The notes below the pieces were generated by a model, which did not search any database, was not told the origin of the DNA, and worked only from the letters and a program-made list of their open reading frames with translations. This document shows positions 12,240 to 29,071 of a stretch of DNA of 64,000 nucleotides, piece after piece (the first letter of the stretch is position 1; each line of letters starts with the position of its first letter). The DNA lies in contig CM060697.1 of the NCBI GenBank assembly GCA_030686995.1, positions 105,895,272 to 105,959,271 on the forward strand, in the 5' to 3' direction. This DNA comes from Artemisia argyi (Eukaryota; Streptophyta; Magnoliopsida; Asterales; Asteraceae). The position numbers were made by a program, and so were the translations under genes.

Positions 12240-13797
12240 ACCATTGATTAACCGCATGTCGTCGTTCTTTGGGTCTTTCTTTGGGTCTTTTAACGTAACT
12301 TGGGTCGTTCTTGAAGACTAATTGTCGGCTTTTAAGTAAATATGTTTTCATTTGAATGCGTCGGGTTGTTGTATAGTACAACCAAGTAACGTAAGTAAGA
12401 GTTGTACTATATGAATACTTGATGCATATGCTAAGTTGTAGTGTTATCATTTGACGTTAGACGTTTGCCTTTTGTAACCATGCTAGAATGGCATGTAACT
12501 CATGTATGGAAAGTTGTAGTCATGATGTTACTCGAATAGTAGACCAACCGTAATCAGTTATTGTTATTAGTATAACGAAAATTTGTCTTGCATTGGCTTC
12601 GAAATTTCTTTCATGGCGCTGTAGTTGGGGTCAGTTAGCCGGTTAAAGTCCCAACCTAGAAAGAGAAATGAGGTTGGGCTGATGTCGTTTATAACAAAGA
12701 ACTATTTTGATTTCCCATAATTTTCGCTTAATTTTGTTTGACTGATACAATGATCACGCATTGATAGGTGACTGAGTCGCTTAGAAGGCAACATGACGAC
12801 GCTAAAGAAAACAAGTAAAAGGAACACAAGGAATTATCGTTGAATCAATTTAAGGAACATAAATAGGCTTCCCTGTATGTGCACGTACATATGGAACTCT
12901 AGCTACAAAAACTTATAAACCAAATAGATGAGTTTAAACCCGAACGACGGATCGAAACAACCATTCTTCGAGTACTGTCTAGGCCTAACGACATTTTACT
13001 TGCAACATTTGCTTTCCCTTCCAAGATTTTGTCAAAAAAAATCCAAATCACGATTTATCATTTGACAGAAAAGCTGGGCTGTGGTCCAGTTGTTTTCTTA
13101 TATTAGCCCAAATTTCAGTTATGTCCTGATTGTCCTCTATATTTAACCCATTGTTAAGGTACGTTCATTTAAGAAAGTTGCTACATAATTCAACGCCTGT
13201 GTTAATCATCAATTAAATAATAAAGTTACATGTATTTGGTCAGCGTTATATTTATCACAATTATATAACCAAGAAATTGTTCTCAGTTGGGACAAATGGC
13301 CAACCCAGGACCAGCTGAGCCTAGATCGATCCTTAGATATAAAAGGCCGAAGCAACATAGGAGGGATAAGGAATCAACGTCGAACACAAAGACCAAGCCC
13401 TAGATTGCTATTGGTTGTTGGCCTTGTTAAAACATGGCTTACTTAATCTCTAAGGGCCGGGTCTAAGCGTTATACGAACCACAAGTTAGTTTGGTTTTTG
13501 GGCCTAAGAAATAGGATTCTCAGGCAAGCAAAGCTAAATCATGAACCAATTATGGTACACAAACCCAATTGCAACCAGGTTTCACTCACTTATGTTTAGG
13601 ATGCATCCCAGTATGTATTTTCAATGCTAATATAAACATAGGATGCACTAAAAAAACCAATGATCAATAAGCTCTGCATTTATCATTATTTATATAACAA
13701 CTTTTGTATGTAAATTCATTCAAAAATTTGATGTCAACCACATTTGACAGCAAATTATTTACTAGTTTGTTTGTGAAAATGTGTACCAATGATGATA
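12240..13797. other. Spacer between LOG and BSK (convergent 3' ends)
   Basis: Contains the LOG 3' UTR (to perhaps 12600) and presumably the BSK 3' UTR at the right. At 13290-13420 there is a short GC-richer block with GATATAAAAGGCCG followed by a leader-like sequence that could be a solo LTR remnant, but I found no boundaries. No gene seen. Confidence 0.4.
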
Positions 13798-18911
<5,114 letters not shown>

Positions 18912-19342
18912 AATTGATTTGATTGAGTTTCTTTGGTTTCAAGAAAAACAAAATTTTCTAGTGAGAGAAAATGTAGAGTGAGAATATGAACATATTTGTT
19001 CCTTTGGGTTATAATTTCTATAACTTCTTTGTTGGTGTTGTGTTTTGATGTATGGATTATGGAATGAGATAAAAGGTGTTACAGTTGTTAGATGCTTTGA
19101 CATCTAAATTTATTTCAACTTTATTTGTCTTTTAGACCATCATGTTTGGTGGGCATATATGTGGTTTTTTGTATTTTATACTATGTTTATGTGTTATTTT
19201 TATATAAATAAACATATACGTATGACATTTTTTGATCTTTTTATATTAGGACAGGCTATTTGTATGTTATGTGTCTTATTAATGTAAACGAAAATGAGCA
19301 ACTCCTGGACGTTTTCATTGACTTGTCATATGACCAACATAA
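18912..19342 (-). promoter_or_regulatory. BSK 5' leader and proximal promoter
   Basis: Sequence upstream of the BSK start codon (transcription runs leftward). The leader just upstream of the ATG is A-rich. I see no strong TATA box, so the promoter may be TATA-less or start further up. The region ends at a MITE insertion. Confidence 0.35.
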
Positions 19343-19682
19343 GGCTATGCGGAATGGTGGTGAGTTTGCTCCATGATAAATGACTCACTCACCTTTCAAT
19401 CAAAACACATAACACAGCTCACGATCGATCAATTTGTGTTAATTTGGTGAGTTACTCACCAAGATTACTCATTGACAAATTTGAGGCCACTATTTTTTAA
19501 ATATTTTTTTATTTTTGATTTGTGAGTCTGTGGGGGAGTATTTAGTGATGTATATTTTGTATAAAATATGTATTTTAATGAAAGGTGAGTAGAGTGACCA
19601 AAACGGATATATGATGAGTGAAAGTGAAATGAGAGAGAAAGCTGAGATGGCGTTGAGTAACTCATCACCACTACTTTCAGCC
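19343..19682. mobile_element. Tourist/PIF-Harbinger-like MITE upstream of BSK
   Basis: Starts GGCTATGCGGAATGGTGGTG and ends CATCACCACTACTTTCAGCC, an imperfect inverted repeat of about 24 bases. It is flanked by TAA on both sides (19340-19342, 19683-19685), the 3-base TWA target preference of PIF/Harbinger. It is 340 bases, noncoding, and ends about 430 bases upstream of the BSK start codon. Confidence 0.75.
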
Positions 19683-20705
19683 TAAATATACCTCAAGATT
19701 GTTTCTATAGAATTCAAAATGAAAGAAATTAGACTAAAAAGCAATGTTGTGTGTGTTATTACTCTTAAGCAAGGGCATCTAAACAGTGTTATTTACAGCA
19801 TCCGCAAGTTGCTTTCTTGCTCGGGGCGGAATGGTTAGGCTCGTAGCCAATCGGTCTACTTCACCAATGGCGGTGGTTAAAAAGAATGCAAAATAAAAGA
19901 AGATAGAAAAAAGAGACTTCTTCTTGATGTTGTATAACAATAGCATTTAAAGCATTCGAAACAGCTACTTTCCTACTCGGGGAGAGATGATTAAGGTTTG
20001 TGATCGGTAGACTTCACTAATGCAGGTGGCTCAGCGCTAATTGATTTCAGATGGATCATGATTCTAAAGTTCTAATGATCGGCTAATGTTACACTTTTCC
20101 CCCATTTTAACCGTGTCTATCTATACTATTTCTTATTAAGCAATATATCTCCAATATCTATTACCGTTTTAAATAACACCATCGCCTCTTATGCTTAACT
20201 TTTTTTATATCGACAAAATACAACTAAGATGGGTGTTTCTATTATCAGATAACTTCAAGAATACCGAGATCATCAATCCAAAAACAATTTAATTTAAAAA
20301 AAATACCGTCTCAATCTCCATCCAAGTTGATTGAAACAAATCCATCACTTTATCCGTTAGACCAACTAATCTTTTCAAACCCGGTGAATCTTGATATTAT
20401 CATAATTCTCCTACTAATCAATCTGAACTTCCTATCATCTTTACACCCATAAATGTCACCCATATAACCAATTCCAAAACACCCAAATCACAAATTTTTA
20501 ACAACAAAGTTCTCCACCAGTCTTTCACAATTAGAAAATGTAAGAACACTCGATGTGTTGTACTAGATGGGTGAAAAAAAATTGCTTAGTAATGTGAATG
20601 TTGCATAAGAAGAAGAAAAAAAAGAGAATATGTTTGAGTAATAAGAAGGAAAAGGAAAAAGGAAATCCAACTGTACAAGAATTGAAAAAACAAAATTTAA
20701 GCAAA
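19683..20705. other. Intergenic; imperfect ~150-bp direct repeat at 19780-20040
   Basis: Two imperfect copies of a block containing CTACTTTCCTACTCGGGG / TTGCTTTCTTGCTCGGGGCG and CGGTCTACTTCACCAATG / CGGTAGACTTCACTAATG lie in direct order. Nothing else is recognised; open frames are short and lysine/phenylalanine-rich. Confidence 0.45.
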
Positions 20706-21404
20706 GAGAAAATTACAGTGTTCGTCCCTATGGTTTGGATGAAATCCCTAACCAATCCATCGACTTTTTATTTTGCATGGTCAATTCTTATAATGAGGTT
20801 TCATAGCACGGTTCATCCCTATGTGGCTATGTCTAGTGATAGTTAACTATGCCTCTTAAAACCCCTAAGGTGTCTTGCACATAAGGGTATGATAGTCAAT
20901 TTACCTCGTCTTCATTCCTCATGAACTTTTCACTTTTTTTTTCTTTAACAAAAGATCATCACATGTTCAATCCTTTCAATCATTTTCTAGGACTCATAGA
21001 AAAACTTACAAAGACAATTTTTTACCATGAACACATACCCTCCTATCTAATCATCAACGATCATTACCACTAAAAATGAAAAACCATCTCTATTTCTCTC
21101 TCCAAAACACTAAAAATCAAAAACCAATATAACTTTCATAAAACCACTTTAATACAAACTTATAATTAAGAACCTAAATGGACATTACTATAACACGGTT
21201 AATTGAAGGTAAAAGAGAAATTAACGCATTTATATGAGTTTTACCAAAAAAAAAACAAACAAACAACACAAAAAAATGCATGAGGAAGTACAACTTATTA
21301 TTAAGAACCTAAATGGACATTGATATAATACACTCTATTTATATGAAATTATAACACAGTTAATTAAGGCAATCCAATATTTATTATATGATCCTTTTGA
21401 ATGT

Positions 21405-21411
<7 letters not shown>

Positions 21412-21454
<43 letters not shown>
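21412..21454. repeat. Poly(T) tract
   Basis: About 43 consecutive T; it could be the reverse-orientation tail of a retroposed element, but no partner structure is visible. A second, shorter T tract lies at about 21799-21823. Confidence 0.9.
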
Positions 21455-21458
<4 letters not shown>

Positions 21459-21797
21459 CATTTTTGAATGCCTCTTGATCATAGAAAAAGAGATAACTTG
21501 TACTTCCTCATGCATCGAATGCGCAAGTCATAGAATGATATGAGGTTTAAAGCCTCGCGCTTCGCGATGGGATGTTTGAATACAAAATTATTGATTTCCG
21601 TTGCGCTCCGCCACGGAGCGCAAAGGACTAACTCTGTAATAGATCGATAACCCCAAGGACTATTTTCATAAATTATTTTTAATCTTGTTACGGAAATTGT
21701 CCTTACGTTAGCGTTTCATTGCAAAGTTAGTCATGAAGGACTGACTTTGCACTAACCTATAACATGAAGGACCAATTATGTAAAATCTGTGTTAGAG

Positions 21798-21828
<31 letters not shown>

Positions 21829-21947
21829 TAAAGATAACGGTTGTTAATTTACGACCATTAATACTGTTCACTTCACCCTGATTGGGTGTTTATTTAGCAA
21901 AAAAAATTCTTGTAAAAACAATCATGGTAAATGTACTTTAGTAGTAA

Positions 21948-22260
21948 CTAGCGGGGAGGCCCGCGCATTGCTGCGGGAACGCGGTGCTAAGTCATCTTTG
22001 ATAGTTAGTCGTTAAGGACTAAATTTGAAAAAGACCAAGAAACCAAAGGACTATTTTTGAAAATTAATTTTGGAAATATCAATTTTTTTTTATGGAAAAA
22101 GTCCCTAAAATTATGTGCATTTTGCATTTTTAGTCCTAAAGGACCTCACGTGCAAAGAAAGTTACATCTCATGGACTATTTTTGCCAGTTACTGTTTGAA
22201 CAACTGTTTGCTACTGTTCATTCTACAGTGCCCAAATTCTCATCTTTAGATATATATAGA
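21948..22260 (-). mobile_element. Short Helitron-like element
   Basis: Read on the minus strand it starts TCTATATATATC (right side, preceded by A) and ends in a GC-rich hairpin CCCGCAGCAATGCGCGGG followed by CTAG and then T (left side). A start with TC, a hairpin about 8 bases before CTRR and insertion between A and T are the Helitron hallmarks. It is 313 bases and non-autonomous. Confidence 0.55.
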
Positions 22261-22564
22261 TAATGGAAGACGAAGCTACTTGGAAAACAAGCTTAATGCA
22301 TTTTTTATGTTATTTAACATTAAACGAAATATAATTTAGCTTTAATTGTGAAATTAATAAAAGTAAAAGAATAAGAGAGCGATTAGAGGTTGTAGCGACT
22401 ATTGTGGGCAGGGGTAAGTGGTTATAAAAGTGGTAGTTTATGTGATTACTAAAAGTGGTGGTCTATCCGAAATCGAACCGCAATAAGCTGGTGACCAGAC
22501 ATACGGGTATCCGAAATGAGTGGTTACCCACTGTTTGGTTCATGGTTAATCATTTTAGATTTTT

Positions 22565-23138
22565 TGTGACATACCGTCTTATTCAGCCTATACTATTGTC
22601 CACTTTACCCTGAAGGCTCATGGCTTTGCTTTTGTGGCCTTCCTGTAACTTTCTGACCATGTCAGTTGTGCTCTCGTACGAGCATGCTTAACTGTAACTT
22701 GCTATAACCATTAGACCACAAAATGCGTTGTGTCTGATAAAGCGTATGTTATTCTAATATCCCAGCATCACTCCAAGCCACAGCTGATGTGAGATTTGCC
22801 TAGGTGTAACAATTCACCTCGTTTAGGGACTCATTTCATCGATGAGGTTTGCGCCACCATCCCAAATGGCTCTGATACCAACTTGTAACATCCCGCCTTA
22901 CTTAGCTCACAATATTGTTCGCTTTGCCCGAAGGCTCACGACTTTGCTTTTGTGGCCTTCCTATAACTTCCCGGCAGGTCACCCATGCCAGTTGTGCTCT
23001 CAAACGACCATGCTTAACTGTAACTGGTTATAACCATAAGACCACACAACGCGTTGTATCTGATAAGGCATATGTTATTTTAATATCTCAGCATCACTCA
23101 AAGCCACAGCCGATGTGGAATTTGCCTATGGTGTAACA
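22565..23138 (-). mobile_element. Cassandra-type TRIM retrotransposon
   Basis: Two direct terminal repeats, 22565-22811 and 22884-23138 (about 250 bases each, TG...CA), flank only about 72 internal bases. Next to the right copy the plus strand reads TGGCTCTGATACCA, which is the reverse complement of the tRNA-Met primer-binding site, so the element lies on the minus strand. The right LTR contains ACTTCCCGGCAGGTCACCC followed by a decayed form of GCTCTC...GCTTAACT. That is the reverse complement of the 5S-rRNA-like promoter segment which defines Cassandra elements. No coding capacity. The left LTR is more diverged. Confidence 0.75.
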
Positions 23139-23756
23139 CGTTTAAACGAGTTTAACCATATGAATAATAATGATCTAAAAGGTAAAATGTAGTTTTAGTA
23201 TATTAAATAATATTGAATAGATTAAAGTCATATTAAAGTTATTTCCACAATAAAGACGTTCAAATAAGCATATATAACACATTAACAAAAAATATTTGTT
23301 TGACGTTTATAGCTTGCAATCACATTAAATGTTTAGAATTAATAATTTTCTATTCATACATATAACATGTAATTTTTAATCAATCAAATGAATGTTTAAT
23401 GGGTGAGAATGATATTTGATTGATTAAAAAGTGTAATGTTCTGATTTTTTTTTTCTTTCTAAATGTACGTTTTTCGGAGACAATAATGGGACAAAAGGAG
23501 TATAATTTTTCATTAGGTCGATAGAATTGTAATATTGCTTAACAACTCTCGTTAAGTTCAAGGTTTTATAATTAGTTTTAGAAAACGACAATTGATACGC
23601 CAAAAAACCAAAACCTGTAACTCGCCATAAAACACTTAAGAGTTGTTGATCACAGCACATTTTAAGATCACGACACAATATAAGCACATTTAAGTTGTGT
23701 TTGAATTCGACTTAATTGGTTTAATATAGAAAAAACTGAATTCATTCAGTCATATG

Positions 23757-23788
<32 letters not shown>

Positions 23789-23793
23789 TTTTT
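23757..23793. repeat. (ATTT)n microsatellite
   Basis: Eight to nine tandem ATTT units followed by a T run. Confidence 0.9.
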
Positions 23794-23906
23794 TTATGAC
23801 TTAATAGAGAAAGATGACTTAAAATATTAAGTAATAAAACTAAATATGTCTGCATTAAATCATCTCTTAATTAAACATGACTTAATATAAAATTTTAACA
23901 AACAAG

Positions 23907-24046
23907 CTCTTACACCCTTTTAAAAACTATCAAAACCAAAAACCGCTACCAACAAAAATTATTTGATATCATAGTTCTCTTACACTCTTTCTAAAAACTA
24001 TCAAAACCAAAAACCGCTACCAACAAAAATTATTTAATACCATGGT
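23907..24046. repeat. 70-bp tandem duplication
   Basis: A unit starting CTCTTACAC(C/T)CTTT and containing AAACCGCTACCAACAAAAAT is present twice head-to-tail with a period of 70 bases and few mismatches. Noncoding. Confidence 0.8.
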
Positions 24047-24466
24047 TTAGAGAATTTTGTTTTTGTTTGTTAGATTAATAGAGATATTCAAGAGATATCC
24101 TTGAAAAAAAAAAAAAAAAAAAAAGTGTTATCTCAAATTATTGCCGTTTACATATATCCCTAAACATGTTAGCAACATCAATGGATATATATGTTTAGTT
24201 GGCAGTTACGTCTTCACAACAGACTCGTACAAATTTGTCATTAACTCATTTACATCAGTCCTGTCAAAAAAAAAAAAACTCATTTACATCAGCAAGTTTA
24301 CACCTATAAACATGAAAATTTATTTCTGTACGTAAGAACTATAAATGCACAATTTATGAAGGTTGAAAATTTGAAATGTCAAATGAGTTGTTAAAAAAAT
24401 CGCATGAAACTTAAATTATCTAAATTTTGGCTAATGTGAACATAACCGTGAATAATTTAGTAATGA

Positions 24467-25200
24467 CCAGCAGGGTATCCGCGCGTTATAACGACGGGTA
24501 TCCCGAAATAAAATTTTTCAGTAAATCATGTATTTAGTTTATTATATTGTTTTTGACAATTTAAATTTACCAATATCAAGAATTTTGTTTATCTCATGCC
24601 CGTTTGGGCTCGAGCCCTTTTATCCCGTTGCCTGTTCAGACTTGAATATTTGTAGAATATGCGTTATTATTTGTATTAGTGACATTTAATAATTGTGTTT
24701 TAGTTTGATGTATAATATGTTTGATAAGTTGTATTTCTTATGTAAGGGGTGTTTTAGGGGGTGTTTCTTTTTTGCTTGTATCATCTTAATCACTATTTGG
24801 TCCCACTTGGGCCTACTAAATTTTCTTTGTATCATCTTAGTCTATAGAGAGTGAAAACTTAACTCCTCCCCATTAAGTGACTAAAAGGGAAGGGGGACCC
24901 ACATGAACCTTAGCTAAGGAAAAAAAAAAACACCCTTTTAAACCGAATTAATTGTATTTATTAACCAGTTAATTAATTAACTACATTAAATATTTTGACC
25001 ACATTAATTGTGTTTTTAATGTTAGTATTTCTATTTTAATTAGTTGTACTATAAACTTAACTTAAGAACATGTAATTGTATTTAATGTTAGAAAATACTA
25101 TATGTTTTAATTATTTGTATTTTTAGTTTTATAACTTGTATTACTAAATTTTAACAGTTTCTATATTTAGTAAACATTAATGTTTTATAATATAATAAGA
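24467..25200 (-). mobile_element. Candidate Helitron remnant
   Basis: On the minus strand it would start TCTTATTATATTAT (right, preceded by A) and end with a hairpin around CCG..CGTTATAACG..CGG, then CTGG and T (left, 24466-24470). The ends obey the Helitron rules, but the 5' end is weakly informative. The interior contains a separate MITE at 24757-24935. Confidence 0.4.
24757..24935. mobile_element. MITE with GGGGGTGTTT ends
   Basis: Begins GGGGGTGTTTCTTTTTT and ends AAAAAAAAAACACCC, a 15-base inverted repeat, with TTTTA directly on both sides (24752-24756, 24936-24940). It is 179 bases and noncoding. The superfamily is uncertain, probably hAT-like. Confidence 0.55.
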
Positions 25201-25924
25201 TTATTGAAACTTAGCTCATACATAGTGTGGATGGAGGATCACCTAATATTCTTTTTTTTTTCTTTTTCAAGTGTTTAACATATCTATTAGTAAAGAATGT
25301 ACACAAATATAAATATTATTAGATTGAAATGTAGAATCATCAATTGTGTAAAAAAATGACCGAAATACATACGACTAAGTATTAAGTATTGAATTATTAA
25401 ATTGTCCATTTGCAATCAAGGAATATGATTAAGGAAAAGTATGTTATTTAATTAATTCGTAGCATATATGATGATAGGATAGAGAACAATGAATTGGTAC
25501 CTTTTTGTCAATGCGGTGGAATTTAAGTGAAAACTTATCATCACTTTGACCATTTGGGACCATGACGTGAATTTAGGGAGGTACGTGTTATTTTTTTCTA
25601 TTTTAAACATCAACAGAGTTAAGAAAAAAACAAATAAAATAAGAAGGGCGAATATAACCTCAATCAGATATTCATCATATGTTTTAGATGTAACTATAAA
25701 TTTAAATGTATTTTTCTTTAAAATTCTTCTATTTACTTGAAATATATGATTAAAATTTTTTCTTATTCGTCTCAATTTAATTTTTCTTATCAGCGGATCA
25801 ACATACCATTTTTACGAGGAAAAATGGTTCGGATTCTATGATATTTGTTTTCTATATAAGAGCAAAAGGTATGAAGCACCGCTTCTCTTCATTTATGCCC
25901 CACTAGTGCCACATAATCTTAACA

Positions 25925-26345
25925 TCTTTTATATAATAAAAAAATTACATAATTTCAGAGTTTTTTTTGACAAAACAATCTTATGAGAAAAAAAAATTGG
26001 ACCAATAGAGGAGATTGATTTTGACACATAGGCGAAATCAAGCAAAATGATTGGCTAATAAAAAGTCAAAATTGAGTTGATTTTGGTCAAACTTTAATAA
26101 ATTTGGTAGAGAATTTAATTTGGAAAAAAAAAAAACACATAAAAATATATGTGTCAAATTTATGAAAACAAAAACTTTTTAAAAAAATGAGGGGATTAAT
26201 AAAACTTTAGTGTTTGAATTTTAAATATAATATATAGAGTTAAGTGTAAAATTATAAGTCTCCATGTTTTTTAATAACTTTATATAATAAACAAATAACC
26301 TCTTACACTTTATACTACATGTATTTTATAATATGAACTTTGTTT
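25925..26345 (+). mobile_element. Truncated copy of the 53280 Helitron family
   Basis: Begins A-TCTTTTATATAATAAAA, the same start as the Helitron at 53280. It stays alignable by eye with 53280-53690 for about 400 bases (shared ACATAGGCGAAAT.AAG, GATTTTGGTCAAACTTTAAT and ATTAATAAAACTTTA strings). Similarity then stops, so the 3' end is missing. Confidence 0.6.
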
Positions 26346-27233
26346 AAAATTACATGTATCAAGTGGGGTTGTTGTGGTGGTTGTTGTATTAGATGATGGA
26401 TATGAAGTTATCCTTGTTGTTATGTTTCAAAAATAATGTACCACTTTTTAGATTGATCTCGAGTTAGTTAAAAAAAAGGAAACAATGAAGAGTTGTAAAA
26501 AGTGATTATGTTAAGAGTGTTATGTTTGAGTTTATGTGGTATGTGATGTATTCGCATGAGGTAGTAAAAGGAGGATCAAGAAAAAGAAAGTTGAGATGTT
26601 ATGTGTGAAAATCAATTGGAGTGTGATAATCTTTGTTTGAGTAGTTGTTGTAGGTCGGGATTGGAGTTGTGTGGCTAGTCGTTGTGGTCGTTGCCAGTAT
26701 TGGATGTTGCAGGTTGGCCGCCGTTTGTGTTTGAAGGTTGTCAACCAGTAGTGGTGGTGGCCGGTGGTTTTAGAAGAGATAAAAACGGTTTGTGTTGTGT
26801 GTGATAGCTGGTGTTAGATTTGTGGGTTATAACTAATTAGTAAATGATAGTTTTATAAGTTGTACTATTGGCTTATTGTGGTGGTTGGTGGGTTTAGTGA
26901 AAGAGAGAAAGTGAGAAAGTAAGAGCGAGGTTTGGTTAATTAACCCAAGGTTAATTAAGGAAGAAGCTTGTGAGGAAAAAATAGAAAATGAAAAATAAAA
27001 TAAAATGACAATAATACCCTCATGTGCAAGTCACACGACGAGCTTTAACAGTCAAATTTAACGTCTGTTTAGTCAAGGGATTTTCAGTGTTAAGGGTTTC
27101 GAAGTTAGTGACTGTTAGTGCAAAAAAAAGTTAAAGCACCAAGAGTGTGAGTCAACGCAAACCACAGGGACATCTTTGTAATTTACTCTAAATTATATAT
27201 TTGTCAATTGCCATTGGTTACATGAGATGTTTA
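26346..27233. other. Intergenic, GT-rich then Mutator-like end
   Basis: A GTTGTGGTGG-rich stretch (26360-26900) resembles low-complexity 5' sequence of the putative TIR element ending at 27188. No gene seen. Confidence 0.35.
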
Positions 27234-27886
27234 GGGTGGTGGCAATGGGCACGGTATGGCCGCCGGTTTGGGCCATACCGGCGGTGAACACCGCCGCCAC
27301 TATAGCGGTTTGGCTCAGCGATATGCTCAAGCGGCATTTGATGCTTCAACGGCTTGGCAAATTGGAACGTTATTATTGGAACGTTGGGGTCAAATTGGAC
27401 CGTTGGAGGCAAAAAAAAAAAAAAGAAAAATCTTTCTATATTTACCAAACCAAATCTATCCTAAAAAATCACTTTCAATAAAATTTAACACAAACAATTC
27501 ACATATTTTTACAATGGTTTCATCCTCTTCTTCTTCATCCGACGAGATATTTATTCCCGACGACTCGTCCGAACTATGGTTATTTTTTTTACGGAGCACG
27601 TAGATGCTCAAAACTTAGCATACCTCAATAACTAGTTATTTATTTATTATTTTTTTCAGTATTATGTAATTTTCTTTTTATTATTAATGAAATATTTATG
27701 TTTTTATTAAATTGTTTAATATAATTATAAAAAATAAAAATAAAAAAAAATAGTTATAGGTATGAAAGCACCCATTGCCACTAAAAAAGTATGTACATGT
27801 ATGAAAGAGGTATGAGTGAGTTGGAATGATATTATTGGTGGGTTGGGAGGTATGGGGTTTTTTGGGAGGCATGATTGCCACCACCC
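27234..27886. mobile_element. Possible PIF/Harbinger-type deletion derivative
   Basis: The left end GGGTGGTGGCAATG is mirrored by ATTGCCACCACCC at the right. Inside are GCCGCCGG/CCGGCGG hairpin words and a short frame from 27513 starting M-V-S then seven Ser and D-E. Such a poly-Ser/Asp start is common in plant Harbinger-type nuclease proteins. No transposase core is present and the flanking trinucleotides do not match, so confidence is low. Confidence 0.3.
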
Positions 27887-28095
27887 ATTTGCCAATCGCA
27901 ATATGTTTTTCTGAAAAGCGCCAATCACAATATTCCGTGTACCATTTCACGACACACTTGGATATTGTGAGATAAGAAGCTTATTTTTTTTTATGCTTGT
28001 TAGCTTATTTGTAAATTGATAAGAAGCTCATTCATTCTAGTTAAACTTTAGAAGCTCTTTGTATAGTTTTCTTACAGTTTGGTTATGGTGTTGTT

Positions 28096-29071
28096 TTGGC
28101 GCCAAAAATCATCATTTTGAGTTCTTATCCAATATGTCGAATAAAAAGAAAACACAAAAAGAGGCAAATTAAGATCCCTAGTAGATATAGTGATCATGTG
28201 GTTGGAAACTTGAGTCAAAAACGAAATGAGGTTGAAAATTATGAATGTGCTGATGAAATAAGTGATCCAAAAACAGGGGGAACTAGTCCAAGTGAGTTGA
28301 ATGTAAAGGAGAATGATGGAGAGGTTAATGAAAGGAATAGGGATGAAAAGGAATATGAGAATGATGCTACTAAGAACATAATTGTGAATAATGAAGAGAA
28401 AGATTATAGTGTTGTTGAGAATATGGAACCCAAAGATGTAATTGTTAGTGATGAAAGAAATGAGGTGACTAGTCCTGATAAGGTCAATTCTTATGCCAAT
28501 ATGGTCAAAAAGGATGGAATAAGGATAGATAATCACTTGATCTATATTGCACCAACTGTTAATGAGGAAAGAATTGAAACAGTGCTGTTTGATGAGGAAA
28601 TTGTGGAAAAAGGATTGCTAAGTGGCAAACTACACTGTGTGGTTACTTTGTGGGTCAAAACATAAGTTTCAATGAGTTAAAATACCACTTGAGAAAGATG
28701 TGGGGCAAATATGGATTAAAGGATGTGTTTGTGAATAATAGTGGCATTAATTTGTTCAAATTCAATGATGTAGAGGGAATGCAATATGTGTTAGACAAAG
28801 GACCTTGGATGGTGAACAAAAAACCACTATTAGTGATGAAATGGGACCTTGAGATTGGTATGGAAAAAGTTGAGCCTAGCAAATTGCCAGTGTGGGTTAA
28901 ACTGATGAGAATTCCTATGGAAGCATGGAGCAAGGAAGGAATTAGTGCTTTAACTAGTTGTCTTGGCAAACCACTGATGATGGATCAAGTGACAGCAAGA
29001 ATGTGTCAACATGGTATTGGCAGAACTGATTATGCTAGGGTGTTAGTGGAATTTTAAGCATCAAAAGTAAT
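28096..29071 (+). pseudogene. LINE-type ORF1 (DUF4283) 5' part, interrupted
   Basis: Two frames read in succession. 28096-28665 covers the Glu/Asn-rich N-terminal region ending in a block rich in YANMVKKD and FDEEIVEKG words. From about 28650 the DUF4283 RNA-binding-like domain follows (FNELKYHLRKMWGKYGL, FKFNDVEGMQYVLDKGPWMV, KLPVWVKLMRIP, IGRTDYARVLVEF). The shift at about 28640 looks like a one-base deletion, and another shift is likely near 28165. The domain stops abruptly at 29071 where a transposon has inserted. Its missing continuation, the zinc knuckle, resumes at 44430 about 15 kb away. ORF1 proteins of plant L1-type LINEs bind RNA during retrotransposition. This copy is dead. Confidence 0.8.

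Larger units (their letters stand above)
20706..27188. mobile_element. Possible large TIR element or two related Mutator-like ends
   Basis: The left end GAGAAAATTACAGTG..GTCCCTATGGTTTG and the reverse complement of the right end GAGTAAATTACAAAG..GTCCCTGTGGTTTG are similar. About 190 bases inward both have a matching block (TTGCACATAAGGGTATGATAGTC against TTGCACATGAGGGTATTATTGTC). This is a known style of plant Mutator-like ends, related to the foldback at 49650-50611. No transposase is visible between them and no matching 9-base duplication, so they may be two separate elements rather than one of 6.5 kb. Confidence 0.3.

Noticed and set aside
20706..20920. A coding exon (82-codon frame)
   Set aside because: The sequence matches the terminal inverted-repeat style of Mutator-like elements rather than protein-coding sequence.
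28072..28969. Minus-strand ORFs of 154 and 104 codons
   Set aside because: Antisense to the LINE ORF1 protein, which shows clear DUF4283 features on the plus strand.
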